64,000 bases of DNA from Candidatus Bathyarchaeota archaeon (lineage in GTDB: Archaea > Thermoproteota > Bathyarchaeia > Bathyarchaeales > Bathycorpusculaceae), in contig JAOZHU010000025.1 in NCBI GenBank assembly GCA_026014705.1, positions 157,099 through 221,098 on the forward strand. The letters are read 5' to 3'. Positions 44,587 to 53,181 of this stretch are shown piece after piece. Position numbers and translations under genes: made by a program. Position 1 is the first letter of the stretch, and every line of letters starts with the position of its first letter. The notes under the pieces are model-generated. The model was not told where the DNA came from, did not search any database, and saw only the letters and a program-made list of their open reading frames with translations.

Positions 44587-45414
44587 ATGCAGTCGCAGAA
44601 AGAAGTGAAGAAACTTGGTAGAGAAAAACTGCAGCGCATAATTGAAATGTGCACGGCGATTGAAGGGCACACGGTTGACCCGTTCACGCTGGATGTTGAA
44701 GACATAATCCGCATGGTGAAGGAGTATTTTCCAAGCTGGGAGCAGCCTGAAGACTTCAACTTGGACGCTGAGGCGATTCACCACTTGGCTTCGGTGATTA
44801 AGCTTCAAAGCGAGTGGGTTAAGCACCGCAGCACTTCGCTGTATACAGATCCGTTTCTGCTGGAAGAAAAAATCACCCAAGCATCCAAAGAGGAGATGGT
44901 GAACGTTCTCCTTAAAGCTTGGCACCCGCTGGTGGAGCTGGAGCAAATCAGCATCCACAGCCTCGCCACAGCCATGCGCTATTGGGAGCAGCTTGTGCCG
45001 CTTGAGGAAAGGTGGAGAGAGCTTCTGGCGCCTGAAGTTGCGGTTGGAACAGCCACGAGAGAGGAGTTGGTGAAGCAGCGCGTTCTAGGCGATAAAGCAT
45101 TTTCTGAAGAGTTGGAATGTTACTGGCGAGAACTGAAACAGCAAGTGCAGGCGAAAGGGCAAGGAGGCAGGATGCGCTATTGGGATTTCGTGGGCGCTGA
45201 AACTTACGAGGACACGGTGCAACGAGCGTTCTTAGCCAGTTTCCTGATAACTTATGGTTATGCGACATTGGAGATTTACCCGTTGGAAGAGGAGATTTTC
45301 ATCAAACCCTTCGATGAGCCAGTTGCGAAAATTGCTGCGCAGCAGTCTGTTTCCGTGCCCATAGCAGTCACAGTTGAGAATTGGCAAAAGTGGAAACGAG
45401 GCGAAATGCAGTGA
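44587..45414 (+). CDS. kleisin-like subunit of the Smc-like complex
   Basis: 275 residues, two bases after the Smc-like stop. The N-terminal part (residues 28-85: VDPFTLDVEDIIRMV, then FNLDAEAIHHLASVIKLQSEWV) resembles the helical neck-binding domain of ScpA-type kleisins. A less ordered middle is followed by a C-terminal winged-helix-like part (VQRAFLASFLITYGYATLEIYP, EEIFIKP). Kleisins bridge the two SMC heads. Identification rests on weak sequence likeness plus operon position, so a structure prediction would matter. Confidence 0.7.
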   Translation: MQSQKEVKKLGREKLQRIIEMCTAIEGHTVDPFTLDVEDIIRMVKEYFPSWEQPEDFNLDAEAIHHLASVIKLQSEWVKHRSTSLYTDPFLLEEKITQASKEEMVNVLLKAWHPLVELEQISIHSLATAMRYWEQLVPLEERWRELLAPEVAVGTATREELVKQRVLGDKAFSEELECYWRELKQQVQAKGQGGRMRYWDFVGAETYEDTVQRAFLASFLITYGYATLEIYPLEEEIFIKPFDEPVAKIAAQQSVSVPIAVTVENWQKWKRGEMQ

Positions 45415-46037
45415 GCGTGGGCAAGAGAAAAGGCGTTTACGCAAGCAAAATGAAACGCGCAACGCACATGCTGTTTTACCGCAGACACCAGAAACCCGGC
45501 GTCAAAGGCTGGGAACTGCATAAAGCGTTAGGCGCAGATTACCCGAAAGTGCTAGATATACTGGATGATTACTTGAAGAGTTTGGACTTGCAGGTTAAAA
45601 CCGTTTTCGAAGAGGAAAAAGCGCCTGCCGCGAAGCCTTCGCTGGAAGAACTGGACAAAGCACGGTTCTACATTACGTTACGCGGCGATTTGACACCGAA
45701 AGAAGCCAAAATGATAGGCTGGCGCATCGACGACTTGGCAGGCTTAGCCGTTGCAATTGCGTACGTAATCAGCAAGAAGGGGCAAGCGCCACGCAAAGAG
45801 GTAGAAAAACTGCTTGGCGAGAAGCTGCCAAACTGGAAAGTCGGCTTAAACATTGACCGCTATATCCGTTATGGCTACTTGCAGCAAGACGACAAGGAAC
45901 AGTTGTATCTGGACTGGCGAACACGCGCGGAAGTGGACGAGAAAGCGTTGATAGATTTGCTGCTCAGCAGCGAAAAACAGACGACACTGCCCGCTGAAGA
46001 AGAAAGCGAAGAAGTCGAAGACAAAGACGGCGAGTGA
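45411..46037 (+). CDS. KITE-like tandem winged-helix subunit
   Basis: 208 residues from GTG 45411, which overlaps the kleisin stop as GTGA. Two winged-helix regions are visible: ATHMLFYRRHQKPGVKGWELHKALG...VLDILDDYLKSL (about 17-60) and LAGLAVAIAYVISKKGQAPRKEVEKLLGE...IRYGYLQQDDKEQLYL (about 103-165). The C-terminus is acidic. Tandem winged-helix proteins of this kind (ScpB, MukE, Nse1/Nse3) bind the kleisin middle. The longer frame from 45381 overlaps the kleisin and is less likely. Confidence 0.7.
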   Translation: MSVGKRKGVYASKMKRATHMLFYRRHQKPGVKGWELHKALGADYPKVLDILDDYLKSLDLQVKTVFEEEKAPAAKPSLEELDKARFYITLRGDLTPKEAKMIGWRIDDLAGLAVAIAYVISKKGQAPRKEVEKLLGEKLPNWKVGLNIDRYIRYGYLQQDDKEQLYLDWRTRAEVDEKALIDLLLSSEKQTTLPAEEESEEVEDKDGE

Positions 46038-46217
46038 AAGGCAGCACGACTATAGACCCTCTACTGGTTCCTGCATAGAACTGCTAATAGGCTGCAAATA
46101 TTCGGGCGTTTTCTGCATGTTTTTTGCGCGTTTTCAACCAGTAGCTACACCGTACCTCTTGTTTTCTGCATAGTTTGGCTTTCTGAACCAACTTTTCAGT
46201 CCAATAGCAACGTTGCG

Positions 46218-46781
46218 TTAAGATTTAGTCAACCATTCTTTTTTCCTTTTCCAAACTGCCACGCCTACGAAGCATGTTGTCACGGTAGCCGCTCCGAGGG
46301 TTAATAGTTGCCCAAGTTGATTGGGAGTTGCCTCGTATCGGGGATAGAACGATTCGGCTGTTGTCGTAAAATTCCAAGTTATCGAAAAGCTACCCCAAAT
46401 GATGGTGACATTGTAAGTTGTATCGGGCTTGAGTGGCTCAGCGAAAACGAAAGTTGCGCTGCCTCCAGCGAGAAAATACTTGTTTATTTGGCGTTGAATT
46501 GGTGCCTCAGGTGACATATGTAGCTGCATTCTTTCCAGATGATCCGCTCTCATGAGGTCTATGAAGACTGCTGTGTCAAGAGGAACGTCGGTGGCGTTTA
46601 GAGCCGGACCAATTTGGTTTCCGCCCAATAATTCTATGTCGAATGACCAAAATGTCTCGGGAAAGGAATAGGCACGTTCGTTGAAATAAGGCGAAGGCAA
46701 AAGATAAATCGCCAAGAAAACCGCAGCAAGCGACGTAAAGAAGACTGAGAAAAGAAAAATAGCGACTCGAAGTTTTCGCAT
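46218..46781 (-). CDS. membrane-anchored extracytoplasmic protein
   Basis: 187 residues: N-terminal TM helix or signal anchor (VAIFLFSVFFTSLAAVFLAIYLL), a soluble beta-rich domain with FVFAEPLKPDTTYNVTIIWG (Ig-like end), and a C-terminal TM helix (LLTLGAATVTTCFVGVAVW) with a basic tail. Function unknown. The 180-base gap before it holds two copies of GTTTTCTGCAT (46108, 46161) of unclear meaning. Confidence 0.65.
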   Translation of the reverse strand: MRKLRVAIFLFSVFFTSLAAVFLAIYLLPSPYFNERAYSFPETFWSFDIELLGGNQIGPALNATDVPLDTAVFIDLMRADHLERMQLHMSPEAPIQRQINKYFLAGGSATFVFAEPLKPDTTYNVTIIWGSFSITWNFTTTAESFYPRYEATPNQLGQLLTLGAATVTTCFVGVAVWKRKKEWLTKS

Positions 46782-46997
46782 TTTCAGTCTCAGCTACTCT
46801 CTCTTGAAAGCCGTATTAATTTTTTTCGATGGATAGCTTGGCTATTAGGTGCCAAATCTGACGGCTGCTTTTGCGTTCGCTCAACAGCAAAATAGCACAA
46901 AGCAGCAGTCAAACGGATATGCTGAGAGTAGGGATCCGCAACAGTTACTTATAGGTGCATGTGCATGATTGTTTATCGTGCCGCTGGGTGAAAGCTT

Positions 46998-48521
46998 ATG
47001 GTTTTTCCCGAGAAGTTCTTGTGGGGCGCGTCCAACAGCGGATTCCAATTCGAGATGGGTGATGCTGCTGGTGTGAATGTTGATGCTGGCAGCGACTGGT
47101 ACCTGTGGGTTCGCGACAATGCCAACATCCAGAAAGGCGTGGTCAGCGGTGACCTGCCAGAGAACGGCGTAGACTACTGGAGCCTATATGAGGAAGACCA
47201 CAACCTTGCCCGTGAGCTTGGTTTGAACGCGTACCGCGTAGGCATTGAATGGAGCAGAATCTTCCCGAAATCCACAGTCGCCATTGAAGCGGAATGGGAG
47301 AAAGCCGCGGATGGCAACTTTGCAAAAATAGAGGTTGGCAACGCTGCACTGAAGCGCCTTGACGATGCTGCCGACAAAACCGCGGTTAACCATTACCGCA
47401 CCGTGATAGAAGACCTGCGCAGTAAAGGCTTCCGAGTCTTCGTCTGCCTAAACCATTTTACGGTGCCACTGTGGATTCACAACCCCATCGCTGTCCGAGA
47501 CACCAAGCTACGACAGGGACCAAGAGGCTGGGCTGACCAGCAGGCAATAGTCGAGTTCGCCAAGTATGCTGCGTACGTGGCTTGGAAAATCGGCGATGTC
47601 GTTGATGAGTGGGCAACCTTCAACGAGCCCATGGTTATCCCCGAAACAGGCTACCTCATCATCCAGTCGGGGTTTCCGCCTGCACTGAACAACTTCAGAG
47701 TTTCACGGAAGGTGGCGTTTAATTTGCTTGTAGCGCACGCACGCGCCTACGACGCCATAAAAAAAGCTGACGCTGTGAAAGCTGATGAGGACAGCGCAAG
47801 CGCCGCTGATGTTGGCGTGATTCATAATGTTATTCCTGCGGTGCCCTTCAAAGCTGATGATACGTTGGATGTTAAGGCGGCTGACTTCCTGAACCGCATG
47901 CACAATCACTTCTTGCCCCAAGCAGCATGCAGCGGATGGGTAGACTCAAACCTAAACGGAACGAGGGACAAAGGCGAGATTAAAGAACACATCGGGAACA
48001 GACTGGACTGGCTTGGCGTAAACTACTATGCACGCACGGTGGTAAGGGGGAAAAAGTCGCTGTTAGCCCGATTATTCGCTGGAATGGCGGCAGTCCCAGA
48101 CATGGCTGCTAATTACGGCTTTGTTTGCAAGCCTAACGGCACTTCGGCTGACGGCAGGCCAACATCCGATTTCGGATGGGAAATCTACCCCGAAGGCTTG
48201 CTTGACGCCTTAAAGATTATGCAGCCTTACGGGCGACCATTGTACGTGATGGAAAACGGCTTAGCAGACGCAAAAGACATGCTGAGAGCTAAATTCATAA
48301 TCGACCACTTAAAGGTTCTAGAAAAAGCCATAAACATGAATAAAATAGACGTTAGAGGCTATTTTCACTGGGCGCTAACGGACAATTATGAGTGGGCGAA
48401 GGGTTTCGGCATGAAATTCGGCTTATATGAAGTTGACTTGAAAACCAAAAAACGCACGGAAAGAAAAAGCACGAAGGTCCTCAAGGACATAACAGCGAAG
48501 GGAACTGCTGCAGACCTATAA
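46998..48521 (+). CDS. family GH1 beta-glycosidase (Sulfolobus LacS-like)
   Basis: 507 residues. GH1 start FLWGASNSGFQFEMGD, acid/base Glu210 in ATFNEP, nucleophile Glu419 in YVMENG, and sugar-binding Trp region near the C-terminus (FHWALTDNYEWAKGF) are intact. The FQFEMG start is typical of archaeal LacS-type beta-galactosidase/glucosidases. No signal peptide, so cytosolic. A TATA-like ACTTATAG lies at about 46948. It occupies the place where many archaea have rps12-rps7 after nusA. Confidence 0.93.
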   Translation: MVFPEKFLWGASNSGFQFEMGDAAGVNVDAGSDWYLWVRDNANIQKGVVSGDLPENGVDYWSLYEEDHNLARELGLNAYRVGIEWSRIFPKSTVAIEAEWEKAADGNFAKIEVGNAALKRLDDAADKTAVNHYRTVIEDLRSKGFRVFVCLNHFTVPLWIHNPIAVRDTKLRQGPRGWADQQAIVEFAKYAAYVAWKIGDVVDEWATFNEPMVIPETGYLIIQSGFPPALNNFRVSRKVAFNLLVAHARAYDAIKKADAVKADEDSASAADVGVIHNVIPAVPFKADDTLDVKAADFLNRMHNHFLPQAACSGWVDSNLNGTRDKGEIKEHIGNRLDWLGVNYYARTVVRGKKSLLARLFAGMAAVPDMAANYGFVCKPNGTSADGRPTSDFGWEIYPEGLLDALKIMQPYGRPLYVMENGLADAKDMLRAKFIIDHLKVLEKAINMNKIDVRGYFHWALTDNYEWAKGFGMKFGLYEVDLKTKKRTERKSTKVLKDITAKGTAADL

Positions 48522-48581
48522 AACGCAGATAATAAAATAAGCGCCGGAAGCGCGTCATCGCCTAGCCGCTTAACTGCAGGC

Positions 48582-48986
48582 TTAGGTGATGCTGACGTTT
48601 TGAATGTCAAAGTACCGTTTTGCTAAAAAGCGCAGTCGCTCTGCATTCTTGCCGTTTTTGCCTATGGCGACACCCTTGTCCTTCGGGTTAACAGTCACAA
48701 CAGCCATTGTTTTGCCGTCCGTTCGCTCAGTCACGCGCACTTCCCTGACTGCTGCGGGTTTCAAAGCGTTCTTGATGAACTGCACTGGGTCTTCGGAATA
48801 CTCGATTATTTCGTGTTTTTTGCCTGTCATCCGTTCCAAGGTGTGTATGTTTCTGCCGCCTTTACCTATGGCAACGCCTACTTGCCCTTGGTTCACGATG
48901 AATATTGCGCGTCCTTGCTCTTCGTCGATTATGCAGTCTTTGACGCTGGCGCCGCTTATGTTCTCAAACAACGCGATGTAGCGCAT
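48582..48986 (-). CDS. nusA: archaeal NusA-like KH-domain protein
   Basis: 134 residues with two KH domains: VGVAIGKGGRNIHTLE and GVAIGKNGKNAERLRFL. The archaeal protein binds RNA and is linked to transcription termination. The reading frame stays open upstream as SGIKITADE before Met1, which matches normal family N-termini, but no in-frame start exists there. An ATG at 49007 with GGAGG just ahead is in another frame. This suggests a one-base error or a non-standard start. Confidence 0.88.
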   Translation of the reverse strand: MRYIALFENISGASVKDCIIDEEQGRAIFIVNQGQVGVAIGKGGRNIHTLERMTGKKHEIIEYSEDPVQFIKNALKPAAVREVRVTERTDGKTMAVVTVNPKDKGVAIGKNGKNAERLRFLAKRYFDIQNVSIT

Positions 48987-49030
48987 TTCGTCAGCCGTAA
49001 TTTTTATGCCGCTCGTCCCATTTCCTCCAG

Positions 49031-49348
49031 TTATTCTTCCATCTCACTGCTCTCTGTTATCTTGAGGATGTCTGAGTCGCCAGCCTCTCTTATACTTAAT
49101 GCTGAAATAACGAAGGTTTTGTTGCACACAGTAGCTAAATCCATCGAAGCACCTTTAAACATCATTACAGGAACATTAGAGAGTTTACAGTTGTATTCTA
49201 TCTCGTCTTTTATGTCTTTTGGACAATTAGCCGCCAAAATAATCATCTTAGCCTTGCCAGTCTTCGCATTCTGCAACGCCGCGTTCGCTCCGAAAGAAAC
49301 CTTCCCAGTTTTAACCGCTGACGCAATCGCCTTATTCACATCTATCAT
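49031..49348 (-). CDS. rpl30e: ribosomal protein L30e
   Basis: 105 residues of the L7Ae/L30e fold: NKAIASAVKTGKVSFGANAALQNAKTGKAK and KMIILAANCPKDIKDEIEY. It binds 23S rRNA kink-turns. The start overlaps the rpoA stop as ATGA, and nusA follows, the conserved archaeal order. Confidence 0.93.
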   Translation of the reverse strand: MIDVNKAIASAVKTGKVSFGANAALQNAKTGKAKMIILAANCPKDIKDEIEYNCKLSNVPVMMFKGASMDLATVCNKTFVISALSIREAGDSDILKITESSEMEE

Positions 49349-52300
49349 GCTTCAGTCTTTCCTCCCTCTTTATCTTGTTTCTCAAACGTTGACATATACA
49401 ATTCAACTAATCCAGTGCCAATTGGAATAGATTGCCCAACAATAACGTTTTCGGTCACACCCGCCAATGGGTCGCTCTGACCCTTCACGGCAGCTTCAAC
49501 AATGTTCGGAACCGTAATCTCAAACGCAGCGCGTGCCAACACACTTGCTTTTTTGCCGCTGATGCCGTGCCTGCCAATCTGCTGCACCTCGCCAGTGGAA
49601 GTCATCATGTCAGCCACCAACATAACGTGCCGCACATCCACGTCTAAACCCTGCTCCTCTAACACGCCTTTCGCCTCGTGAATCAAAGCGTTTCTTGCAG
49701 CTTCTATCCCAAGAGTCTTAGCAATCTCGTGGATGTTGTTCGTTGTCGTCCGCGAAGTGTCCACGCCCGGAATCTCCAGAACTTTAGACAGGTTGGAACC
49801 GTCAGTTCTTATGACCCATTCGCCGTTATCTTCCTGCGTCACCAGCACACGTTTGATGTCCGCCACGCCTTTAACGTGCAACGCTGAAATCTTGCTATGC
49901 ATCTTCTTCAGCATGTCAGCCTTCTTAGGCTTTATGAACAACGTATCGTCCTTCGCTTGCACCGTAGCGTTCTGCAGTTGAAGCCTAGTTTCAAGCTCCT
50001 CCATCGTTATCGCTCGGTCTTCCATCATAGTCCTGTTAACTTCCACCACTATCTCTTCCTGCATGGGATCCACGTAAATCGCTGAAGCCAAATCTTCCAG
50101 AGTGGTGTAAATTATGTTACGCGCGATTTCCACAGCGCCTTCCTTGCTTTTCCTGTACTTACCCGCCAAGTATATCGTCATAATCGGCGTAGACGGAATC
50201 CTCCTGGCATCCACAATCTCGATCAAACGTGGCAAACCCAGAGTAACGTTCTGTTCTTTGACACCTGCATAGTGGAAAGTTCGAAGCGTCATCTGCGTAC
50301 CAGGCTCACCTATTGACTGAGCCGCAAGTATACCCACGGCTTCGCCTGGCTCCATCAACGCCCGCTTGTACTGCTCCGCAGTCAAAGTAACAGCCTTGTC
50401 CACGCCTTTCTCGGTAAACTGAGCTTTAGCCAAATTCTGCTTAAGCTGCTCCAACAGTATCGGCGTTATTTGCCCTTCAACTTTCTCCAAACATTTCTGG
50501 ATGTAATCCGCTGACGCAGGCTCGCCTTTCTCTTCACCAATCTTTATCTGATCCATAAGCCGACTAACGTTCACGGCTTTGCCATGGTCACTTTTAGCTG
50601 GGTCAACACCGTCTTCACCGTAAAGAAACTGAATGATGTCGCCAGCGGAATCACGGACGGTGCCGTCGTACTCCAAGCGAATATGCTCCAACGCGTTGAT
50701 GAGTCTACGCTGCATGTAACCACTCTGCTGCGTCCTGACCGCAGTGTCCACCAAACCTTCTCTGCCACCCATAGCGTGGAAGAAAAACTCAATGGCGTCC
50801 AACCCACTCTGGTAAGACGAGTAAACAAAACCTCGCGCCCTCGGACTGGGGTCACCGTCAACAAAGTGCGGCAAAGCGCGCCCAGCGTAACCTCTCATAA
50901 TGCGTTTGCCTCGAACCGACTGCTGCCCCACACACGCCGCCATCTGCCCAATGTTTAGACTTGAGCCTCTGGCGCCTGTCCGCGTCATGACGATACCCGC
51001 GTTTTCCAACGTGAAGTCTTGGTCAGCAATCTTACCTGACTCATCTCTGGCTGTAGCTAGCTCATGCATCACATAGATTTCAAAAGATTCTTCAAGAGTT
51101 TGACCTGGAAGCCGCGGTAATGTTCCGTTATTCTTGCTTTCGATTAATTCATCGATTTTCTTCTGGATGCGTTCCATAGTCTTGTTCATTCTTGACGTAG
51201 CCTTCGGCGACAGCACCAATTGATCATAGGTGTAGCTGAAACCACGCATAGTTATGAAAAGCTTCAGCATCCGCGTTATTTTATTGAGAAACTCGCGCCC
51301 TGCTTGAGTGCCGTAATCCTTGATTATACGATGCAAAAGACTTTCAGACTGCTCAGCGCCTATAGAACGACGGTCTATAATTCCCGACACGAGCTGACCG
51401 TTTTTAACCACGACGTAAGCGTCATACTTGCACTCTTCCTCTTCACATTTAGCGCAACCTTGGCAGATGTTTGCTTTCAAAACATAATTCAACGTTTTCG
51501 GTAAAAATAGACTAAAGATTTGCTTGCCAGACCATTGGGGCGGGTCTTTCTTTGCAGGCTCAGGCAACGGCCCAGTGTAGCCTGTAGCCGTAAGCAGCCT
51601 AGTGACCTCGCCTTTTGACAGGTAATTTGATTTCTTAGTAAAGAAATACGCGCCCGTGATGAAATCTCGGATTGCACCTATTATGGGACCCCCGAACCTA
51701 GGCGACAGTATCTGGTCTTGAACCTGCATCAGCAACAGGGCTTCTGTTCGGGCTTCCTCACTCTGAGGCACATGCAAGTTCATTTCGTCACCGTCAAAGT
51801 CCGCGTTGTAAGGCGGGCAAACACACAGATGCAAACGGAAAGTCTTGTAGGGCAGAACCCTCACGTAATGCGCCATGATGGACATGCGGTGAAGCGAAGG
51901 TTGACGGTTGAAGATGGCTATGTCGCCGTTTTTAAGATGCCGCTCAACTATGAAGCCAGGCTCCACGGCTTCCGCGATTTTTTCTCTGTCCACAACGAAC
52001 TCCAGCCTTATGCGTTTGCCGTCGGGTCTAATGATGTAAAGCGCGCCAGGGTATTTCTCTGGACCGTTCACAACTAAGGCTTTCATCTCTTGGATGTTCC
52101 ACGCGGTTACTTTTTCAGGAACTGAAAGCCGCATGGCGACATCGTTTGGAACGCCGACCTCGTTTATGTCCAAGTTCGGGTCAGGAGAAATCACGGTGCG
52201 CGCGGAAAAGTCAACTCTCTTGCCTGAAAGGTTGCTTCTGAAGCGCCCTTCTTTGCCTTTAAGCCTCTGCGAGATGGTTTTCAAAGCTCTGCCTGAACGG

Positions 52301-53178
52301 TGCCGCGCAGGGGGGATTCCTGAAGCCTCGTTGTTGAAGTACGTCGTTACGTGATACTGCAGAAGCTCAGACAAGTCTTGAATAATGAGGGTAGGCGCGC
52401 CTGCTTCCATGTTTTCTTTAAGCCGCTGGTTGATGCGGATGATGTCCACAAGTTTGTGCGTTAAGTCATCTTCAGAGCGAATTCCTGACTCCAAGGTTAT
52501 GGATGGTCGAACGTAAACGGGTGGAACAGGCAGAACCTGCAGAACCATCCATTCGGGTCTAGCGACATTCGGGTTTAATCCCAAGACTTCCAAGTCGTCG
52601 TCTGAGATGCGCTCCAGCCTTTCACGAATCATGCTGGGCGTTAACGGCTCCGAACCGGCTTCGGTTTGCTCTATGAATTTGGTGGGTTTCTCAAAAGTAA
52701 TCTTGTACTGCGTAGTCGCACAGTGGGGACACTGTTTCGTCTTTATGTCCTGCATTATGCCCTTGTAAACTTCATCAGGAACTACGCCTAAAAGGGAGTT
52801 GAATTTTTCAATTTTGCTTCGGACTTTTTTCGCGGTGTCGTCTGACAGAAGCACGCGTCCACAGTTGCGGCAAGTAGACCTTAGGAGGTCAAAGATTATC
52901 TTGGTGAATTCTATGTGCACTATTGGCACGGCTAATTCAATGTGTCCAAAGTGTCCTGGACAGCGGGTTGCCGTGTTACCGCAGGTTTTGCAGCGTTGTC
53001 TTGGTTCAAGGGTGCCGAGCCTGCCGTCCATCAGACCCGTGGTTATCGGCGCGCCGTCTTCATCATACGTGTCAGGCGTTTGGATTTCCACCACTGACTG
53101 CTTGCGCAGGTCTTTGGGCGAGATTAAACCGAAAGAGATTTCGTCAACGACTTTGTGAATTATTTCTTCTGGAGCCAT
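49345..53178 (-). CDS. rpoA: DNA-directed RNA polymerase subunit A, fused A'-A''
   Basis: 1277 residues in one frame. The A' part has the zinc clamp CKTCGNTATRCPGHFGH and the catalytic NADFDGDEMNLH. The A'' part follows without interruption (ALMEPGEAVGILAAQSIGEPGTQMTLRTFHYAG, bridge/trigger region) and ends with VGQSIPIGTGLVELYMS. In most archaea a split separates the two. The fused form is known in Thaumarchaeota, Korarchaeota, Bathyarchaeia and Asgard archaea. No intein was seen. The start is four bases after the rpoB stop. Confidence 0.97.
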   Translation of the reverse strand: MAPEEIIHKVVDEISFGLISPKDLRKQSVVEIQTPDTYDEDGAPITTGLMDGRLGTLEPRQRCKTCGNTATRCPGHFGHIELAVPIVHIEFTKIIFDLLRSTCRNCGRVLLSDDTAKKVRSKIEKFNSLLGVVPDEVYKGIMQDIKTKQCPHCATTQYKITFEKPTKFIEQTEAGSEPLTPSMIRERLERISDDDLEVLGLNPNVARPEWMVLQVLPVPPVYVRPSITLESGIRSEDDLTHKLVDIIRINQRLKENMEAGAPTLIIQDLSELLQYHVTTYFNNEASGIPPARHRSGRALKTISQRLKGKEGRFRSNLSGKRVDFSARTVISPDPNLDINEVGVPNDVAMRLSVPEKVTAWNIQEMKALVVNGPEKYPGALYIIRPDGKRIRLEFVVDREKIAEAVEPGFIVERHLKNGDIAIFNRQPSLHRMSIMAHYVRVLPYKTFRLHLCVCPPYNADFDGDEMNLHVPQSEEARTEALLLMQVQDQILSPRFGGPIIGAIRDFITGAYFFTKKSNYLSKGEVTRLLTATGYTGPLPEPAKKDPPQWSGKQIFSLFLPKTLNYVLKANICQGCAKCEEEECKYDAYVVVKNGQLVSGIIDRRSIGAEQSESLLHRIIKDYGTQAGREFLNKITRMLKLFITMRGFSYTYDQLVLSPKATSRMNKTMERIQKKIDELIESKNNGTLPRLPGQTLEESFEIYVMHELATARDESGKIADQDFTLENAGIVMTRTGARGSSLNIGQMAACVGQQSVRGKRIMRGYAGRALPHFVDGDPSPRARGFVYSSYQSGLDAIEFFFHAMGGREGLVDTAVRTQQSGYMQRRLINALEHIRLEYDGTVRDSAGDIIQFLYGEDGVDPAKSDHGKAVNVSRLMDQIKIGEEKGEPASADYIQKCLEKVEGQITPILLEQLKQNLAKAQFTEKGVDKAVTLTAEQYKRALMEPGEAVGILAAQSIGEPGTQMTLRTFHYAGVKEQNVTLGLPRLIEIVDARRIPSTPIMTIYLAGKYRKSKEGAVEIARNIIYTTLEDLASAIYVDPMQEEIVVEVNRTMMEDRAITMEELETRLQLQNATVQAKDDTLFIKPKKADMLKKMHSKISALHVKGVADIKRVLVTQEDNGEWVIRTDGSNLSKVLEIPGVDTSRTTTNNIHEIAKTLGIEAARNALIHEAKGVLEEQGLDVDVRHVMLVADMMTSTGEVQQIGRHGISGKKASVLARAAFEITVPNIVEAAVKGQSDPLAGVTENVIVGQSIPIGTGLVELYMSTFEKQDKEGGKTEA

Positions 53179-53181
53179 ATT

